This document shows, piece after piece, positions 17,076-24,772 of a stretch of 37,037 nt of DNA. Positions within the stretch are counted from its first letter, which is position 1. The number at the start of each line of letters is the position of its first letter. Origin of the DNA: a virus; IMG/VR virus record IMGVR_UViG_3300020405_000008, positions 1 through 37,037 of that record. One strand, given 5' to 3'. The notes beneath the pieces were generated by a model. The model was not told the DNA's origin. It searched no databases and saw only the letters and a program-made list of their open reading frames with translations. The translations under genes and the position numbers were made by a program.

Positions 17076-18119
17076 TTAGATTATTTTTTCAAAATAATTG
17101 GCCGCATCAGACACTCTGCCTGTTTTAGCCACCCTTTGTTGAGCTTTCTTAACAGCAGATGTTGGTTTAATCCTATTAGAAGTTCCTGGCTTAGCTACTT
17201 TTGTTCTGGCCTTCGCTTGTGTTGGTTTTTTCTTTAATGCTGTTTTTTGCTTGTTATATAAACTTGCATCTCTCAACAAAAGAATAAAGCGATAGTCAGT
17301 TACAGAAGCAACCTCTGCTTTAGTAAAACCTAGACTCTCAGCAGTTTTGGTTATTTCTGAAATTTCTTCCATTTTAACCTTTTCATCTTTCCATTCCGGG
17401 AGAAGATCTGATAATTTCTGTTGGCTATCTAATAATTGTTTCTTGAGCTGTTCTTGCTTTTCAGCGTTTTCTTGCTCAATAACACGATTATATTCAGCAT
17501 CTACAGACTTTATCTTATTAAGATGTTCGTCCCATTCTTGTTTTTTGGTCAGATACTCTACCTGGTCCTGTTCCTTTAAAGACTCCCAATTTGGTTCTTC
17601 TACAAAACCATTTTGTAACATGGCTTTGATTTTAGGTAACATTTCTCTGTATTCTGCTCGTTCACGAGTTAAATCAGACAAGTTATTATCAAGTTCAGAC
17701 TGTTTATTATCCAAGTCTTTTCTTAATTCAGATAACTCCTGAGTTTTTCGTGTGTAATCACTATTCCGACTGTAACCATTGATTAATTCTTCTTGGGTTA
17801 CTTCTATTTCTTCGCCGCCAACTTTGACGACATAGGTTTGAAGTTCCTCAGTTTCATCAACTTCTACTTGATCTTCTTGTAATTCTTGTTCTTCTTCTTC
17901 TTCGGCTTCTTCTTCTATTTCAGCTTCGGCTTCATCTTCTTCGATTTCTTCCTGTGCTTCTATTTCAGTTTCAGCTTCCGTTTCATCAGAAACTTCTTCA
18001 ACATCAGTATTTTCTTCGATTGCTTCTTGCTCCTCTGGGGGAGTGAGCATTTCTTCAAATGCCTGTGTTGCTTTGCTTATATCAGTTTCAAAACCATTCG
18101 GCTTGGCGTTGTTGGTCAT
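17076..18119 (-). CDS. Capsid scaffolding protein
   Basis: The protein has 347 residues directly upstream of the capsid gene. Residues about 30-95 are almost entirely Glu/Asp/Ala. Residues about 125-235 form a long charged coiled coil with many Lys/Glu/Gln. The last 60 residues are strongly basic (LKKKPTQAKARTKVAKPG). Acidic N-terminus, coiled coil and basic C-terminus are the classic scaffold layout, the basic tail binding the inner face of capsid subunits. No protease motif is seen. A TTGACA-containing promoter candidate lies just upstream. Confidence 0.85.
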   Translation of the reverse strand: MTNNAKPNGFETDISKATQAFEEMLTPPEEQEAIEENTDVEEVSDETEAETEIEAQEEIEEDEAEAEIEEEAEEEEEQELQEDQVEVDETEELQTYVVKVGGEEIEVTQEELINGYSRNSDYTRKTQELSELRKDLDNKQSELDNNLSDLTRERAEYREMLPKIKAMLQNGFVEEPNWESLKEQDQVEYLTKKQEWDEHLNKIKSVDAEYNRVIEQENAEKQEQLKKQLLDSQQKLSDLLPEWKDEKVKMEEISEITKTAESLGFTKAEVASVTDYRFILLLRDASLYNKQKTALKKKPTQAKARTKVAKPGTSNRIKPTSAVKKAQQRVAKTGRVSDAANYFEKII

Positions 18120-18151
18120 ATTTTCTACCTTTATAATTTATTTGCGTTTAT

Positions 18152-18180
18152 TTTATCTTAAAAACATACATTTTTGTCAA
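18152..18180 (-). promoter_or_regulatory. Candidate sigma70-like promoter before scaffold and capsid genes
   Basis: On the minus strand, a consensus -35 TTGACA (18180-18175) is followed after 17 bases by GATAAA (18157-18152), 33 bases before the scaffold ATG. The gap 18120-18185 is one of the few non-coding gaps in the late operon. An internal promoter here would boost scaffold and capsid expression. The -10 match is only partial. Confidence 0.45.
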
Positions 18181-18185
18181 AATGT

Positions 18186-18449
18186 TTATTTAAAAGATCT
18201 AATTCTATTGAATTGTGTTTTAGCAATTTTTCCTTTTTCTACAATAATTCTTAGATGTCTTTCGACTTCTGGAATAATTTTTATTGCCTGGTAAATTGCT
18301 TCTCTTAAATCCTGATCTTTTTCAACATCTGAATTTATCCATTTTGCAATATATTCAGCAGTTAAATTTTTAACTGCGTCTTTGAATACATCACTATTTA
18401 ACAATGCTTCTGCTTGTGTAGAAGCATCTATCTCCTTTTGTGTTGCCAT
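18186..18449 (-). CDS. Small unknown protein (87 aa) before the scaffold
   Basis: The protein has 87 residues beginning MATQKEIDASTQAEALLNSDVF. It is all-helical and charged, with a basic end (EKGKIAKTQFNRIRSFK). No membrane segment or enzyme motif is present. It is the last gene of the lysis group, three bases after the holin-like gene and just upstream of the scaffold promoter candidate. Function is unknown. A head-assembly or lysis-control role would both fit the position. Confidence 0.6.
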   Translation of the reverse strand: MATQKEIDASTQAEALLNSDVFKDAVKNLTAEYIAKWINSDVEKDQDLREAIYQAIKIIPEVERHLRIIVEKGKIAKTQFNRIRSFK

Positions 18450-18452
18450 ATA

Positions 18453-18674
18453 TTATCCTATTGCTTGATAAATAATTTCTTGAAATAAAAATCCGGTGAT
18501 CCCTAAAAAAATTGTAACTATGAATAATAATGTATTTCTGATTGTTTTATTTACTGACGCAATACCATTTTCAATAGCTTCTAAACGCCTGTAATTTTCT
18601 TTCCACCTTTGCTCACAGGCCGCTTCGTGAGAGCTTAAACGCTTATCTATTTCTGTAACTGTAGCTCTTGCCAT
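18453..18674 (-). CDS. Holin-like / hemolysin XhlA-like small membrane protein
   Basis: The protein has 73 residues starting at MARATVTEIDKRL. This ATG shares a base with the endolysin stop and has a GGAG sequence six bases upstream, so I prefer it to the ATG four codons earlier. The N-terminal 45 residues are a charged helix with a heptad pattern. Residues about 47-68 (LLFIVTIFLGITGFLF) form one membrane helix. This layout resembles XhlA-type proteins that cooperate with holins. Next to an endolysin and a 3TM holin, it could be a second holin, antiholin or spanin substitute. Confidence 0.65.
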   Translation of the reverse strand: MARATVTEIDKRLSSHEAACEQRWKENYRRLEAIENGIASVNKTIRNTLLFIVTIFLGITGFLFQEIIYQAIG

Positions 18675-19057
18675 TAATAACTCCAAATATGCGGTCTTGG
18701 TCTATTATTGTTTCCTTTATAAGTATCTAAATGTATAAATCTACTATTTCCTTTTTGATTAACACCTATACCGGTAAAACCGAAACTAGATGCTAATGTA
18801 ACTATGTTAAATGCTTTTTCGTGAGAACACAAAACATCTACAGCAAGTCCTAAAGTATGTATGCCTGGAGTTTTTTTATTTACTTCTACAGGGTGTTTCG
18901 GACAACGATAAGCAGATGTAATAACAAAAGAAAAACCACAACAAGTTCTGAGATCCTGTAGCTTTTGCAAAAAATCATAATCCATTTTTTGTTCGCCACA
19001 ATGAGAACAGGCAAACTCCTCTGGTTTAAAATTCAAGAAATCCCAATCCTTCATCAT
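18674..19057 (-). CDS. Endolysin, peptidase M15 family (zinc D,L-/L,D-endopeptidase)
   Basis: The protein has 127 residues with no signal peptide, so the holin must let it reach the wall. The M15 signature is clear: SAYRCPKHP, then HTLGLAVDV with His67 and Asp74, FIHLD with His109, and the terminal RPHIWSY. These residues bind zinc and cut peptide cross-links in peptidoglycan. Two extra cysteine pairs (C17-x-x-C20 and C39-C40) are unusual for the family. The start overlaps the 66-residue gene by 32 bases. Holin and endolysin lie together in the late operon. Confidence 0.88.
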   Translation of the reverse strand: MMKDWDFLNFKPEEFACSHCGEQKMDYDFLQKLQDLRTCCGFSFVITSAYRCPKHPVEVNKKTPGIHTLGLAVDVLCSHEKAFNIVTLASSFGFTGIGVNQKGNSRFIHLDTYKGNNNRPRPHIWSY

Positions 19058-19226
19058 CTAAAGATTTTATGCTTTGCATATATTCGCCTACTATTCTTAA
19101 ATCGCTGTTCATTGTTTTTGCTTTTAATTTTGCTTCTCTAAGTGTTTTGGCAGTAATAATAGGTCCTTCATGTGTTTCTATTTTTCCTTCGATAGTCTGT
19201 ATGTCTATCTCAGTTATAAACATCAT
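19026..19226 (-). CDS. Small unknown protein (66 aa) in the lysis cassette
   Basis: The protein has 66 residues beginning MMFITEIDIQTIEGKIETHE. A beta strand is followed by a helix with LREAKLKAKTMN and a second strand RIVGEYMQSI. The fold pattern resembles the 59-residue protein at 20734-20913 (strand, then an EA-rich helix, then strand). It overlaps the holin stop by four bases and the endolysin start by 32. No known family is recognised. Confidence 0.55.
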   Translation of the reverse strand: MMFITEIDIQTIEGKIETHEGPIITAKTLREAKLKAKTMNSDLRIVGEYMQSIKSLDDEGLGFLEF

Positions 19227-19603
19227 TTCGTATCTGTCCTCTTTAATTTATCGTAAGATCTAAGTCCGGACATTCCTAACAATGCCATTAGGATTGCGGA
19301 TAATTGTGAAAAATCAAACTCTGGCATATCTATTTGTACTCCAGAAGTTTTAATAACAACTTCTATGATAGGAGCTAAAATGAAATGATAACCAAGAGCA
19401 AAAGAACAAATCCAACCGACAGAAGGCCGCCAATTTCGTTGAAACGGAGATCCTTTTGCTTCTATTTTATTTACTTCTATTTGTGCAAGATTTGCTTGAT
19501 GAAATAAAGTAGCTAGTTCGTGATCTAATTGTGCTTGTAGATCTTTGTCTTTTACAAACTTACCTACTATGTCGCTAACAGGTTTTATTAATTTATCAAA
19601 CAT
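19223..19603 (-). CDS. Holin, GTA 3TM type
   Basis: The protein has 126 residues. The segment KGSPFQRNWRPSVGWICSFA followed by LGYHFILAPIIEVVI and QLSAILMALLGMSGLRSYDK matches the 3TM holins of gene-transfer agents and phages of alphaproteobacteria (GTA_holin_3TM). The N-terminal 45 residues are an amphipathic charged helix (LQAQLDHELATLFHQANLA). It permeabilises the inner membrane to release the endolysin encoded nearby. It overlaps the MscS-like gene by eight bases. Confidence 0.85.
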   Translation of the reverse strand: MFDKLIKPVSDIVGKFVKDKDLQAQLDHELATLFHQANLAQIEVNKIEAKGSPFQRNWRPSVGWICSFALGYHFILAPIIEVVIKTSGVQIDMPEFDFSQLSAILMALLGMSGLRSYDKLKRTDTK

Positions 19604-19958
19604 CTTTATCTCCTCTTAGGATTTTTTCTAGTTTTAATTTTTTTTCTTCTATTGTGTCTGCGTGTAAATCTTTATCAACTATTTTTTCTAATTTAAGACT
19701 TTCTATTTTGTTGTTACTAATATATCTCCAAGTATATCCGTCTTTGCCATACACACCAAATATAGTAGTGCCTAGACCAATCTTTATAATCATGGCCTGT
19801 TCGCCGTCTAATATTACTTTTTCGCCTTCTTTAAATTGTGAATTTAATTTGAATTTTAGGCCTTTAATAAATGAAATCGAATAGTCTTTGAGAGCTAATC
19901 CTGCTAAAACAGAAGCTATAAAAATGGATAATTCAAGATAATATTGTTCAAAATTCAC
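19596..19958 (-). CDS. Miniature MscS-like membrane protein
   Basis: The protein has 120 residues. One membrane helix at residues about 7-25 (ELSIFIASVLAGLALKD) is followed by a small beta domain with FKEGEKVILDG (42-52), IKIGLGTT (58-65) and YISNNKI (79-85). The order matches the beta domain of small-conductance mechanosensitive channels (FxxGDxV...IGLRsT...PNxxL). The rest of a channel (further membrane helices, alpha/beta C-terminal domain) is missing, and a charged tail replaces it. It is directly upstream of the holin and probably works in lysis or membrane sensing. The resemblance is by eye. Confidence 0.5.
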   Translation of the reverse strand: MNFEQYYLELSIFIASVLAGLALKDYSISFIKGLKFKLNSQFKEGEKVILDGEQAMIIKIGLGTTIFGVYGKDGYTWRYISNNKIESLKLEKIVDKDLHADTIEEKKLKLEKILRGDKDV

Positions 19959-19961
19959 TTT

Positions 19962-20123
19962 TCATTTGCCAACTTTTTTCATAGCGATTTTATGCGACTC
20001 TGTAAATGTTTTACCTCGTCGCATTAATCTTTTCATTTCGGCCATGTGTTTAGCCGTATGATGTTTGCTATGCCTTTTCAAAGTATCTTTTTGTCTTTGA
20101 GTAAGCTGTTTAGTTTTATTCAC
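19962..20123 (-). CDS. Small basic protein (53 aa), LTQRQKDTL type
   Basis: The 53-residue frame starts at GTG, immediately after the stop of the 12-residue frame. The product includes QLTQRQKDTLKRHSKHHT and KHMAEMKRLMRRGKTFTES, ending AMKKVGK. It is rich in Lys, Arg and His and probably helical. Proteins of this kind recur in marine phages near portal and lysis genes. A role in nucleic-acid binding or head filling is inferred from charge. GTG is the only start with a good position. Confidence 0.65.
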   Translation of the reverse strand: MNKTKQLTQRQKDTLKRHSKHHTAKHMAEMKRLMRRGKTFTESHKIAMKKVGK

Positions 20124-20162
20124 TTATTTTTTTTTCTTTTTCTTTTTCTTATGATAAGGCAT
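20124..20162 (-). CDS. 12-residue poly-lysine micro-ORF
   Basis: This is a very short frame of MPYH followed by eight lysines. Its ATG shares a base with the stop of the 38-residue gene, and its stop is followed at once by the GTG of the 53-residue gene. The exact coupling on both sides suggests that it is translated, either as a peptide or as a bridge for translational coupling. It could also be chance in a lysine-rich region. Confidence 0.35.
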   Translation of the reverse strand: MPYHKKKKKKKK

Positions 20163-20278
20163 TATTTTTTCCTCTTTTTCTTTCTAAGTTTTTTAAAATC
20201 TGCTCCGGTAATTTTATTTCTAGGCGGAGCGACTCTAGCAATCTTTTTTTGCTTTTTAGATAATTTTTTTCCTGGCAT
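20162..20278 (-). CDS. 38-residue strongly basic protein
   Basis: The frame encodes a product starting MPGKKLSKKQKKIARVAPP, then RNKITGADFKK and a C-terminus of Lys/Arg. It lies one base beyond the stop of the 55-residue basic gene and overlaps the micro-ORF by one base. Codon structure and tight coupling support it. The composition, about 40 percent Lys/Arg, suggests binding to nucleic acid or an acidic partner. Homologues are familiar in marine phages, but no function is known to me. Confidence 0.65.
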   Translation of the reverse strand: MPGKKLSKKQKKIARVAPPRNKITGADFKKLRKKKRKK

Positions 20279-20279
20279 T

Positions 20280-20447
20280 TTATTTCCTTTTCTTTTTAGG
20301 TTTTTTTGCCGTCTTGGCCGCTTGTTTAAATTGTTTAGCCGTTGGAGCTCCTTTGCTTCCTGGCTTTCTCATTTTTTCTCCAGATCCGGCTTTTATTCTT
20401 TTGCGTTTAGCATGAATATTAGCGTACAGTCCTTTCTTTTTTTTCAT
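20280..20447 (-). CDS. 55-residue basic phage protein, KKGLYANIHAKRKRI type
   Basis: The product starts MKKKKGLYANIHAKRKRIK, continues GSGEKMRKPGSKGAPT and ends in a lysine tail. I choose the ATG at 20447 because GAGG lies six bases before it; an in-frame ATG five codons earlier sits inside the end of the previous gene. The sequence type is widespread in phages and phage-like elements as a small conserved protein of unknown function. Its position next to the portal suggests a head or packaging role. Confidence 0.7.
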   Translation of the reverse strand: MKKKKGLYANIHAKRKRIKAGSGEKMRKPGSKGAPTAKQFKQAAKTAKKPKKKRK

Positions 20448-20455
20448 AGATACCT

Positions 20456-20734
20456 CTACCATTTAGTGCGGTTGGCCCAATAGGCCGCCGACATTTTACC
20501 TTTAGATATGTTTTTGGCATGACGAGCTTTGAAGGATTTTCTTCGAGCTTTATCTTTTTTGCTCTTAGGATTTTTTCCTGCTCCGCTTACGCCTTGCTGA
20601 CCAAACCTTATAGTCTTTATTTTACTACCTTCTTTAGCAACTACAACATGAGATTTTGTTGGGTGGTTAGGAGTTCTTTTAGGTTTATTGTAACCAGATA
20701 CTCCTGCCCTTTTTAATCTTGAGTCTTTTGACAT
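20456..20734 (-). CDS. Small basic conserved phage protein (92 aa)
   Basis: The protein has 92 residues: MSKDSRLKRAGVSGYNKPKR, then TPNHPTKSHVVVAKEGSK, IKTIRFGQQGV and ARRKSFKARHAKNI, ending AAYWANRTKW. This conserved pattern is common in marine phages beside the portal gene and belongs to a family of unknown function, as far as I know. It is highly basic with a short central beta segment. It shares one base with the upstream 59-residue gene and is followed by other basic proteins. A role as a DNA-associated virion component is possible. Confidence 0.75.
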   Translation of the reverse strand: MSKDSRLKRAGVSGYNKPKRTPNHPTKSHVVVAKEGSKIKTIRFGQQGVSGAGKNPKSKKDKARRKSFKARHAKNISKGKMSAAYWANRTKW

Positions 20735-20913
20735 TAGTGTATAGTGTTTTCGCTTACAATTAAAAAAATAGTATTCTTGTTTATCTTTTCGCCAAAAACT
20801 AACTTCATGGTTTTTACTGCTTCTTCTTCGTTTCTAGCTTTAACATCTGTGCCAACTAAAATGTGTTCATCAGACATAGCTTCTATATGATAAAGTTTTT
20901 TAGCTTCCTTCAT
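20734..20913 (-). CDS. 59-residue unknown protein after the portal
   Basis: The frame starts inside the 3' end of the portal gene (14-base overlap) and its stop overlaps the ATG of the next gene. The product, starting MKEAKKLYHIEAMSDEHILV, has a strand, then an acidic helix (ARNEEEAVKTMKLVFG), then a strand (NTIFLIVSENTIH). It fills the only gap in this part of the operon. The layout resembles the 66-residue protein at 19026-19226. Function is unknown. Confidence 0.65.
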   Translation of the reverse strand: MKEAKKLYHIEAMSDEHILVGTDVKARNEEEAVKTMKLVFGEKINKNTIFLIVSENTIH

Positions 20914-23035
20914 TTTTAAACAATCCTTGTGCTTCTGCTTTTTGCATGGCTCTTAACTCGTCGTTATTCTGCTCCAGGATTTGTTTAACTTCGTCTAAAT
21001 TAACGGCATTTTGACCATACTTGCCGTATAGCTCTGCCATTCGTAATTTAGTGCTTACTAAAAATTTATCTCTTTCCAGGTCGTCATTCATAACAACTTT
21101 CATACGATCAGTTTCAGCATCTACTTCAATTTTCCTAGCTTGTGCCTGTGCTTTCATAGTTTCTGCCATAGCTAATTGATCTTCTGGTTTTGGTTTTTTA
21201 CTATTAGGATCTTCTGGCGGTAAAGGTGGTATTTGAGAGTTAATAAACTGCGAAGTATCTTTAAATCCTGCCATTTCTATAACTTTTGTAATGGTATTTG
21301 CGTATTGTTGTAGAGAAACCATAGGATTTCTTGGTCCTAAAGTCTGTATTATTTGCTCTTGTTTTTGCAATAATCTAGTCAAAGTAGCTAATTGTTCTTC
21401 GTCGCTAGACTTACTAATGGCTACATTACACACCATATCTTTATCCGTGTCCCAATATCTAGGATCTATCTCAACAAATTCATTATTTAGTCTAATTATT
21501 TCGGCTTTGTCTTGGTTTTTTATAGACAGATTGTTAATTAAACCAAATAAATCCTTCATACCCTCTGCAAAATGACGGCATATAAGCTCAATACGGCCCT
21601 GTGCGGCGGACATTGTGGCCGCAACGGCAGTTTTTGTCGAACTTTGTAAAGCGTCTGCGTTAAGACCTGCACTTGCCTTAGAAACGCCTGTGCGATTTTC
21701 TTTTTGTTCGTCTAAATACTGTAAAAACGGGAACGCTTCTTTACCGCTAAACGGAACAGAAAAAGGTTGTACTGCTCCTGGTTGTCGCATACGGATAGGT
21801 TGTCCTATATCATTGTTTAGAACATCATCTATATTAACTTGGCCTTCAACTATTCCCATTCTGGGAAAAATAGAATGACCTAGCGAGTCTAAACTATCTC
21901 TAATTATTTGCGATTTAATATCTTGTATAGGTTTTAAGTAATCTGCCGGGCAAGATCCTATTGCTGTGTGCGGTTCTGGATCCGGACAAAACATTACGAT
22001 TGGCAAGTCGTCCCATGCTTCACAATTTACTATTTCTAGGCCGTCCCCGATTGTGCAAACTTTGAGTAATTCGTTAATGCCGTCTTGATCTTTGTCATAT
22101 CTGACATAATGTTCAATATATAAAATTTGCTGTCCGGTTACATCTGTCCTGTCTGGATCATTTATTTCATGTAATGGATTTCTAGCTTTTCTTTCGTCTT
22201 CGTTAGAAGCGTCGTTGCCGTAATTTGCGTACTGCTCTACTTCTTCTTTGTCATATCCCATAGCAACTAGATCCGAAACACTAACAATCATTCTGTGTGC
22301 AACATAAGGCGAGTCATGTAAAGATCTGGAGTTTCTGGATATTAAAATTTCTTCTGGTGGTACTGCTTCAATACAAACTTTTTCAGAAGATTTTACTTTT
22401 CTAACTTTTAGGTTGTAAGCAACTACTACTTCTTCTGAGTCTTTGTTGCCGTCTTGATTAACTATTGTCCTGCTTTCCATAATTGGATTTTCTTCTAGGA
22501 CCTCTATATCTTCATCTGTCATTATTGCGATATATTGTTCAACAGATAAATTTTTGTATTCGTGTGTAGTCGTATCTATGCTTGAGTCGTAAAATGCTTT
22601 TACAAAACCTGCTTTTCTAATCAATGCGTCTTTAAATACAGAATATAAAATATTAAATCCTGGATTTTTTTGATTAAAAATATAATTTACATAGTCTGTT
22701 TGTTGTTGTGCCGCAGGTATATCTTCCTGGTTTTTAGGTACAAATTCGACAACTTTGCTTGTGCCGAAAAAAGTACGCATTAGCGAAGGCATTATGTGTA
22801 AAACAGCATCTCTAACATCTGTAGAAACATACTCAGACTGAATATCGCTTCCGCCTTCCGGAGAATTGCCTAGATAGTATTCGGTGGACTCAGCTCTCTC
22901 GTCGCCGAGCTGATCTATAAAATCTTTAGCGTCGTCTAATTCTGATTTTAAAACGCTTTGTAATTCTTCTTCATCAAATTCGTCTTCTACAACTTCTGTA
23001 GAAACGCTTACAGATGTTTCTTTTTTATATTCCAT
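20900..23035 (-). CDS. Portal protein, P22-like
   Basis: The protein has 711 residues, close to P22 gp1 (725). Typical segments are visible: EYYLGNSPEGGSDIQSEYVS and the following DVRDAVLHIMPSLMRTFF near the N-terminus, HYVRYDKDQDGINELLKV in the middle, and LDSLGHSIFPRMGI with ENRTGVSKASAGLNADAL in the core. The last 150 residues are Lys/Glu/Gln-rich and could form a barrel-like extension. It forms the dodecameric ring through which DNA enters and leaves the head. The gene starts four bases after the large terminase stop. Confidence 0.93.
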   Translation of the reverse strand: MEYKKETSVSVSTEVVEDEFDEEELQSVLKSELDDAKDFIDQLGDERAESTEYYLGNSPEGGSDIQSEYVSTDVRDAVLHIMPSLMRTFFGTSKVVEFVPKNQEDIPAAQQQTDYVNYIFNQKNPGFNILYSVFKDALIRKAGFVKAFYDSSIDTTTHEYKNLSVEQYIAIMTDEDIEVLEENPIMESRTIVNQDGNKDSEEVVVAYNLKVRKVKSSEKVCIEAVPPEEILISRNSRSLHDSPYVAHRMIVSVSDLVAMGYDKEEVEQYANYGNDASNEDERKARNPLHEINDPDRTDVTGQQILYIEHYVRYDKDQDGINELLKVCTIGDGLEIVNCEAWDDLPIVMFCPDPEPHTAIGSCPADYLKPIQDIKSQIIRDSLDSLGHSIFPRMGIVEGQVNIDDVLNNDIGQPIRMRQPGAVQPFSVPFSGKEAFPFLQYLDEQKENRTGVSKASAGLNADALQSSTKTAVAATMSAAQGRIELICRHFAEGMKDLFGLINNLSIKNQDKAEIIRLNNEFVEIDPRYWDTDKDMVCNVAISKSSDEEQLATLTRLLQKQEQIIQTLGPRNPMVSLQQYANTITKVIEMAGFKDTSQFINSQIPPLPPEDPNSKKPKPEDQLAMAETMKAQAQARKIEVDAETDRMKVVMNDDLERDKFLVSTKLRMAELYGKYGQNAVNLDEVKQILEQNNDELRAMQKAEAQGLFKNEGS

Positions 23036-23039
23036 ACAA

Positions 23040-24572
23040 TTATCCTACTCTATAGATTTTGGATTTTATTGGTCGTTTAAAATTATACCCCATAAATGAG
23101 CTTCCGCCACCAAGAACGGCAGAAGTAGAAGCAAAAGTTAAAGCTAATGCGTCTGCTTTGTCTGGAGATTTAATACCTCTCTTTTTCATTTCTTCTTTGC
23201 TTTCTAATTTTACTTTTCCGGTAGATGTATATTTATATATTGGAGAAACTAATTGTTGTACTAATTCATCATCACTAGGCAAGAAAACATCTCGGCCAGA
23301 TAGCCATTCTTTAATTTTAAACCATAGTTCAGCTCGGAGATTTAAGTAATTCTTTTTGCTAGAAGGCGACTCTCCTACATTAACGCCGATAACCGGCAAG
23401 TTTAGTTCAGATAATCTATCTACTACGCCGGATCCTACACCAATTACATCTACTAATATTTCTTGTGGCTTTTCTAAAACAGTAGCATCATCATATTCAT
23501 TTTTTATTGCTCCGCACAATGACATTAGATCCATAGAATTATATGTTTTCATTTCTAAAACAGTATTTCCTTGTCTTTTGCATAGTGCAGAATTGTCGCC
23601 ACCAAACCTGGCTACATCAATTCCCCAAACTATCGGCTCAGAAGCAGTTAAATCTACTTCTCGCATAACAGCAGAACGACATAATTCCATAGGTATAACT
23701 GTGTCATTGTCATAACTAGGAAACTCTCCTAATACTTCTACTCTAGCAACAGTAGAGTCTTCGCCATATTGCTCTAACATACTTTGAAATAGCTTTTGAT
23801 CTGTGCCTTCTACAGTTCTTGAGTCTATTTGTTCGTTTTTCCAAAAAGATCTTTTGCCATGAAAGCTATCGAAAAACGGCCCACTATTCCTTCTAGGGTT
23901 CGAAAATGTGAACCAATACCTGTCTTTTGTTGGTTCAGAGAAAAATCCCTCAGAAACGCTGTAAATCGGTCCTGGAATACCTGATGCTTCGTCCATAATT
24001 AGACAAACTCCATAACTAGAGTGAATACCGGCAAATGCGTCTGGATTTTCTTCTGACCATAATTGAGCTTGTGCATAATAATAGCCGGTGTCTATCTTTA
24101 AATCCTTTTGTAATGCTTCTTCAAACCATTTTGCAGGTTTTATTGTTGTTGCTGTTTTTTCCCACCAATGATTATTTACAGATAGAGTTAGCCACTTTCC
24201 TAGTTCCGCCCATGTTCTTGATCTTAATTGTTGCTCGGTGTTTGCAGTTACAATTATGGTAGATCCTAGTCTAGTAGATAAAAACCATAGTATTAACCAA
24301 GACACTAAAGCAGATTTGCCAATACCACGACCACTAGCAACTGCTAGTCTATACATTTCCGGAAAATCTACTGTTTCATTTCTAGCTATATGATTTGCAA
24401 TATCTTTTAAAATTTTTTCTTGCCACTTTCTAGGGCCTTTAAAATGCTCAAGGGGGGTATCTTCTTGCTCCCAAGCAAAACAATATTTAACAAAATTGTA
24501 CGGATTGTCTTTGATGTTCAAAGACCAAAGATCTGACATTAATTGTTTTTCTTCTTCTGGCTTGTATTTCAT
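23040..24572 (-). CDS. terL: Terminase large subunit
   Basis: The protein has 510 residues. The N-terminal ATPase shows Walker A SGRGIGKSA at residues about 82-90, a coupling region TANTEQQLRSRT, and Walker B VCLIMDEAS. The C-terminal RNase H-like nuclease has GIDVARFGGDNSAL, ILVDVIGVGSGVVD and SPDKADALALTF, supplying the acidic metal ligands. It cuts and pumps DNA into the prohead. Unlike most phages, the gene is separated from the small terminase gene by 200 non-coding bases. No strong Shine-Dalgarno sequence precedes the ATG. Confidence 0.95.
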   Translation of the reverse strand: MKYKPEEEKQLMSDLWSLNIKDNPYNFVKYCFAWEQEDTPLEHFKGPRKWQEKILKDIANHIARNETVDFPEMYRLAVASGRGIGKSALVSWLILWFLSTRLGSTIIVTANTEQQLRSRTWAELGKWLTLSVNNHWWEKTATTIKPAKWFEEALQKDLKIDTGYYYAQAQLWSEENPDAFAGIHSSYGVCLIMDEASGIPGPIYSVSEGFFSEPTKDRYWFTFSNPRRNSGPFFDSFHGKRSFWKNEQIDSRTVEGTDQKLFQSMLEQYGEDSTVARVEVLGEFPSYDNDTVIPMELCRSAVMREVDLTASEPIVWGIDVARFGGDNSALCKRQGNTVLEMKTYNSMDLMSLCGAIKNEYDDATVLEKPQEILVDVIGVGSGVVDRLSELNLPVIGVNVGESPSSKKNYLNLRAELWFKIKEWLSGRDVFLPSDDELVQQLVSPIYKYTSTGKVKLESKEEMKKRGIKSPDKADALALTFASTSAVLGGGSSFMGYNFKRPIKSKIYRVG

Positions 24573-24772
24573 TACTTAGTCGGCAGGAGTAAAAGTGAGG
24601 AGAATATATAGTGCGTGATACTCCTGCCTATGATATTTGCAAGTGTCAAGGAGAGAACAAATATCATTTTAAAAAAAATTAAAAAAATTTATTTGAACAG
24701 TATATCGTACATACACCCCCGATTTGCAAAAAAGGGGGGATCTGGCCTGTTCTTTTTGTTTTTGCTTTTTGT
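24573..24772 (-). promoter_or_regulatory. Structured non-coding gap between terS and terL
   Basis: No frame fills this gap. It holds several inverted repeats: GGCAGGAGTA at 24582-24591 with TACTCCTGCC at 24619-24628; ATGATATTTG at 24630-24639 with CAAATATCAT at 24658-24667; and CCCCC at 24716-24720 with GGGGGG at 24734-24739, nested within GAACAG at 24695-24700 and CTGTTC at 24747-24752. On the transcribed strand the last pair is followed by long T-tracts, as in a terminator. A TTGACA box lies at 24649-24644. It could hold a terminator, a mRNA processing signal or part of the packaging site. Confidence 0.6.

Noticed and set aside
17870-18000. Long plus-strand frame rich in Phe (shadow of a GAA/GAG-rich tract)
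   Set aside because: It is the reverse strand of the Glu-rich part of the scaffold protein, and no ribosome site supports it.
24621-24649. Promoter for terL using TTGACA at 24649-24644
   Set aside because: No acceptable -10 is found at a spacing of 15-19 bases, so the -35 match alone was not called a promoter.
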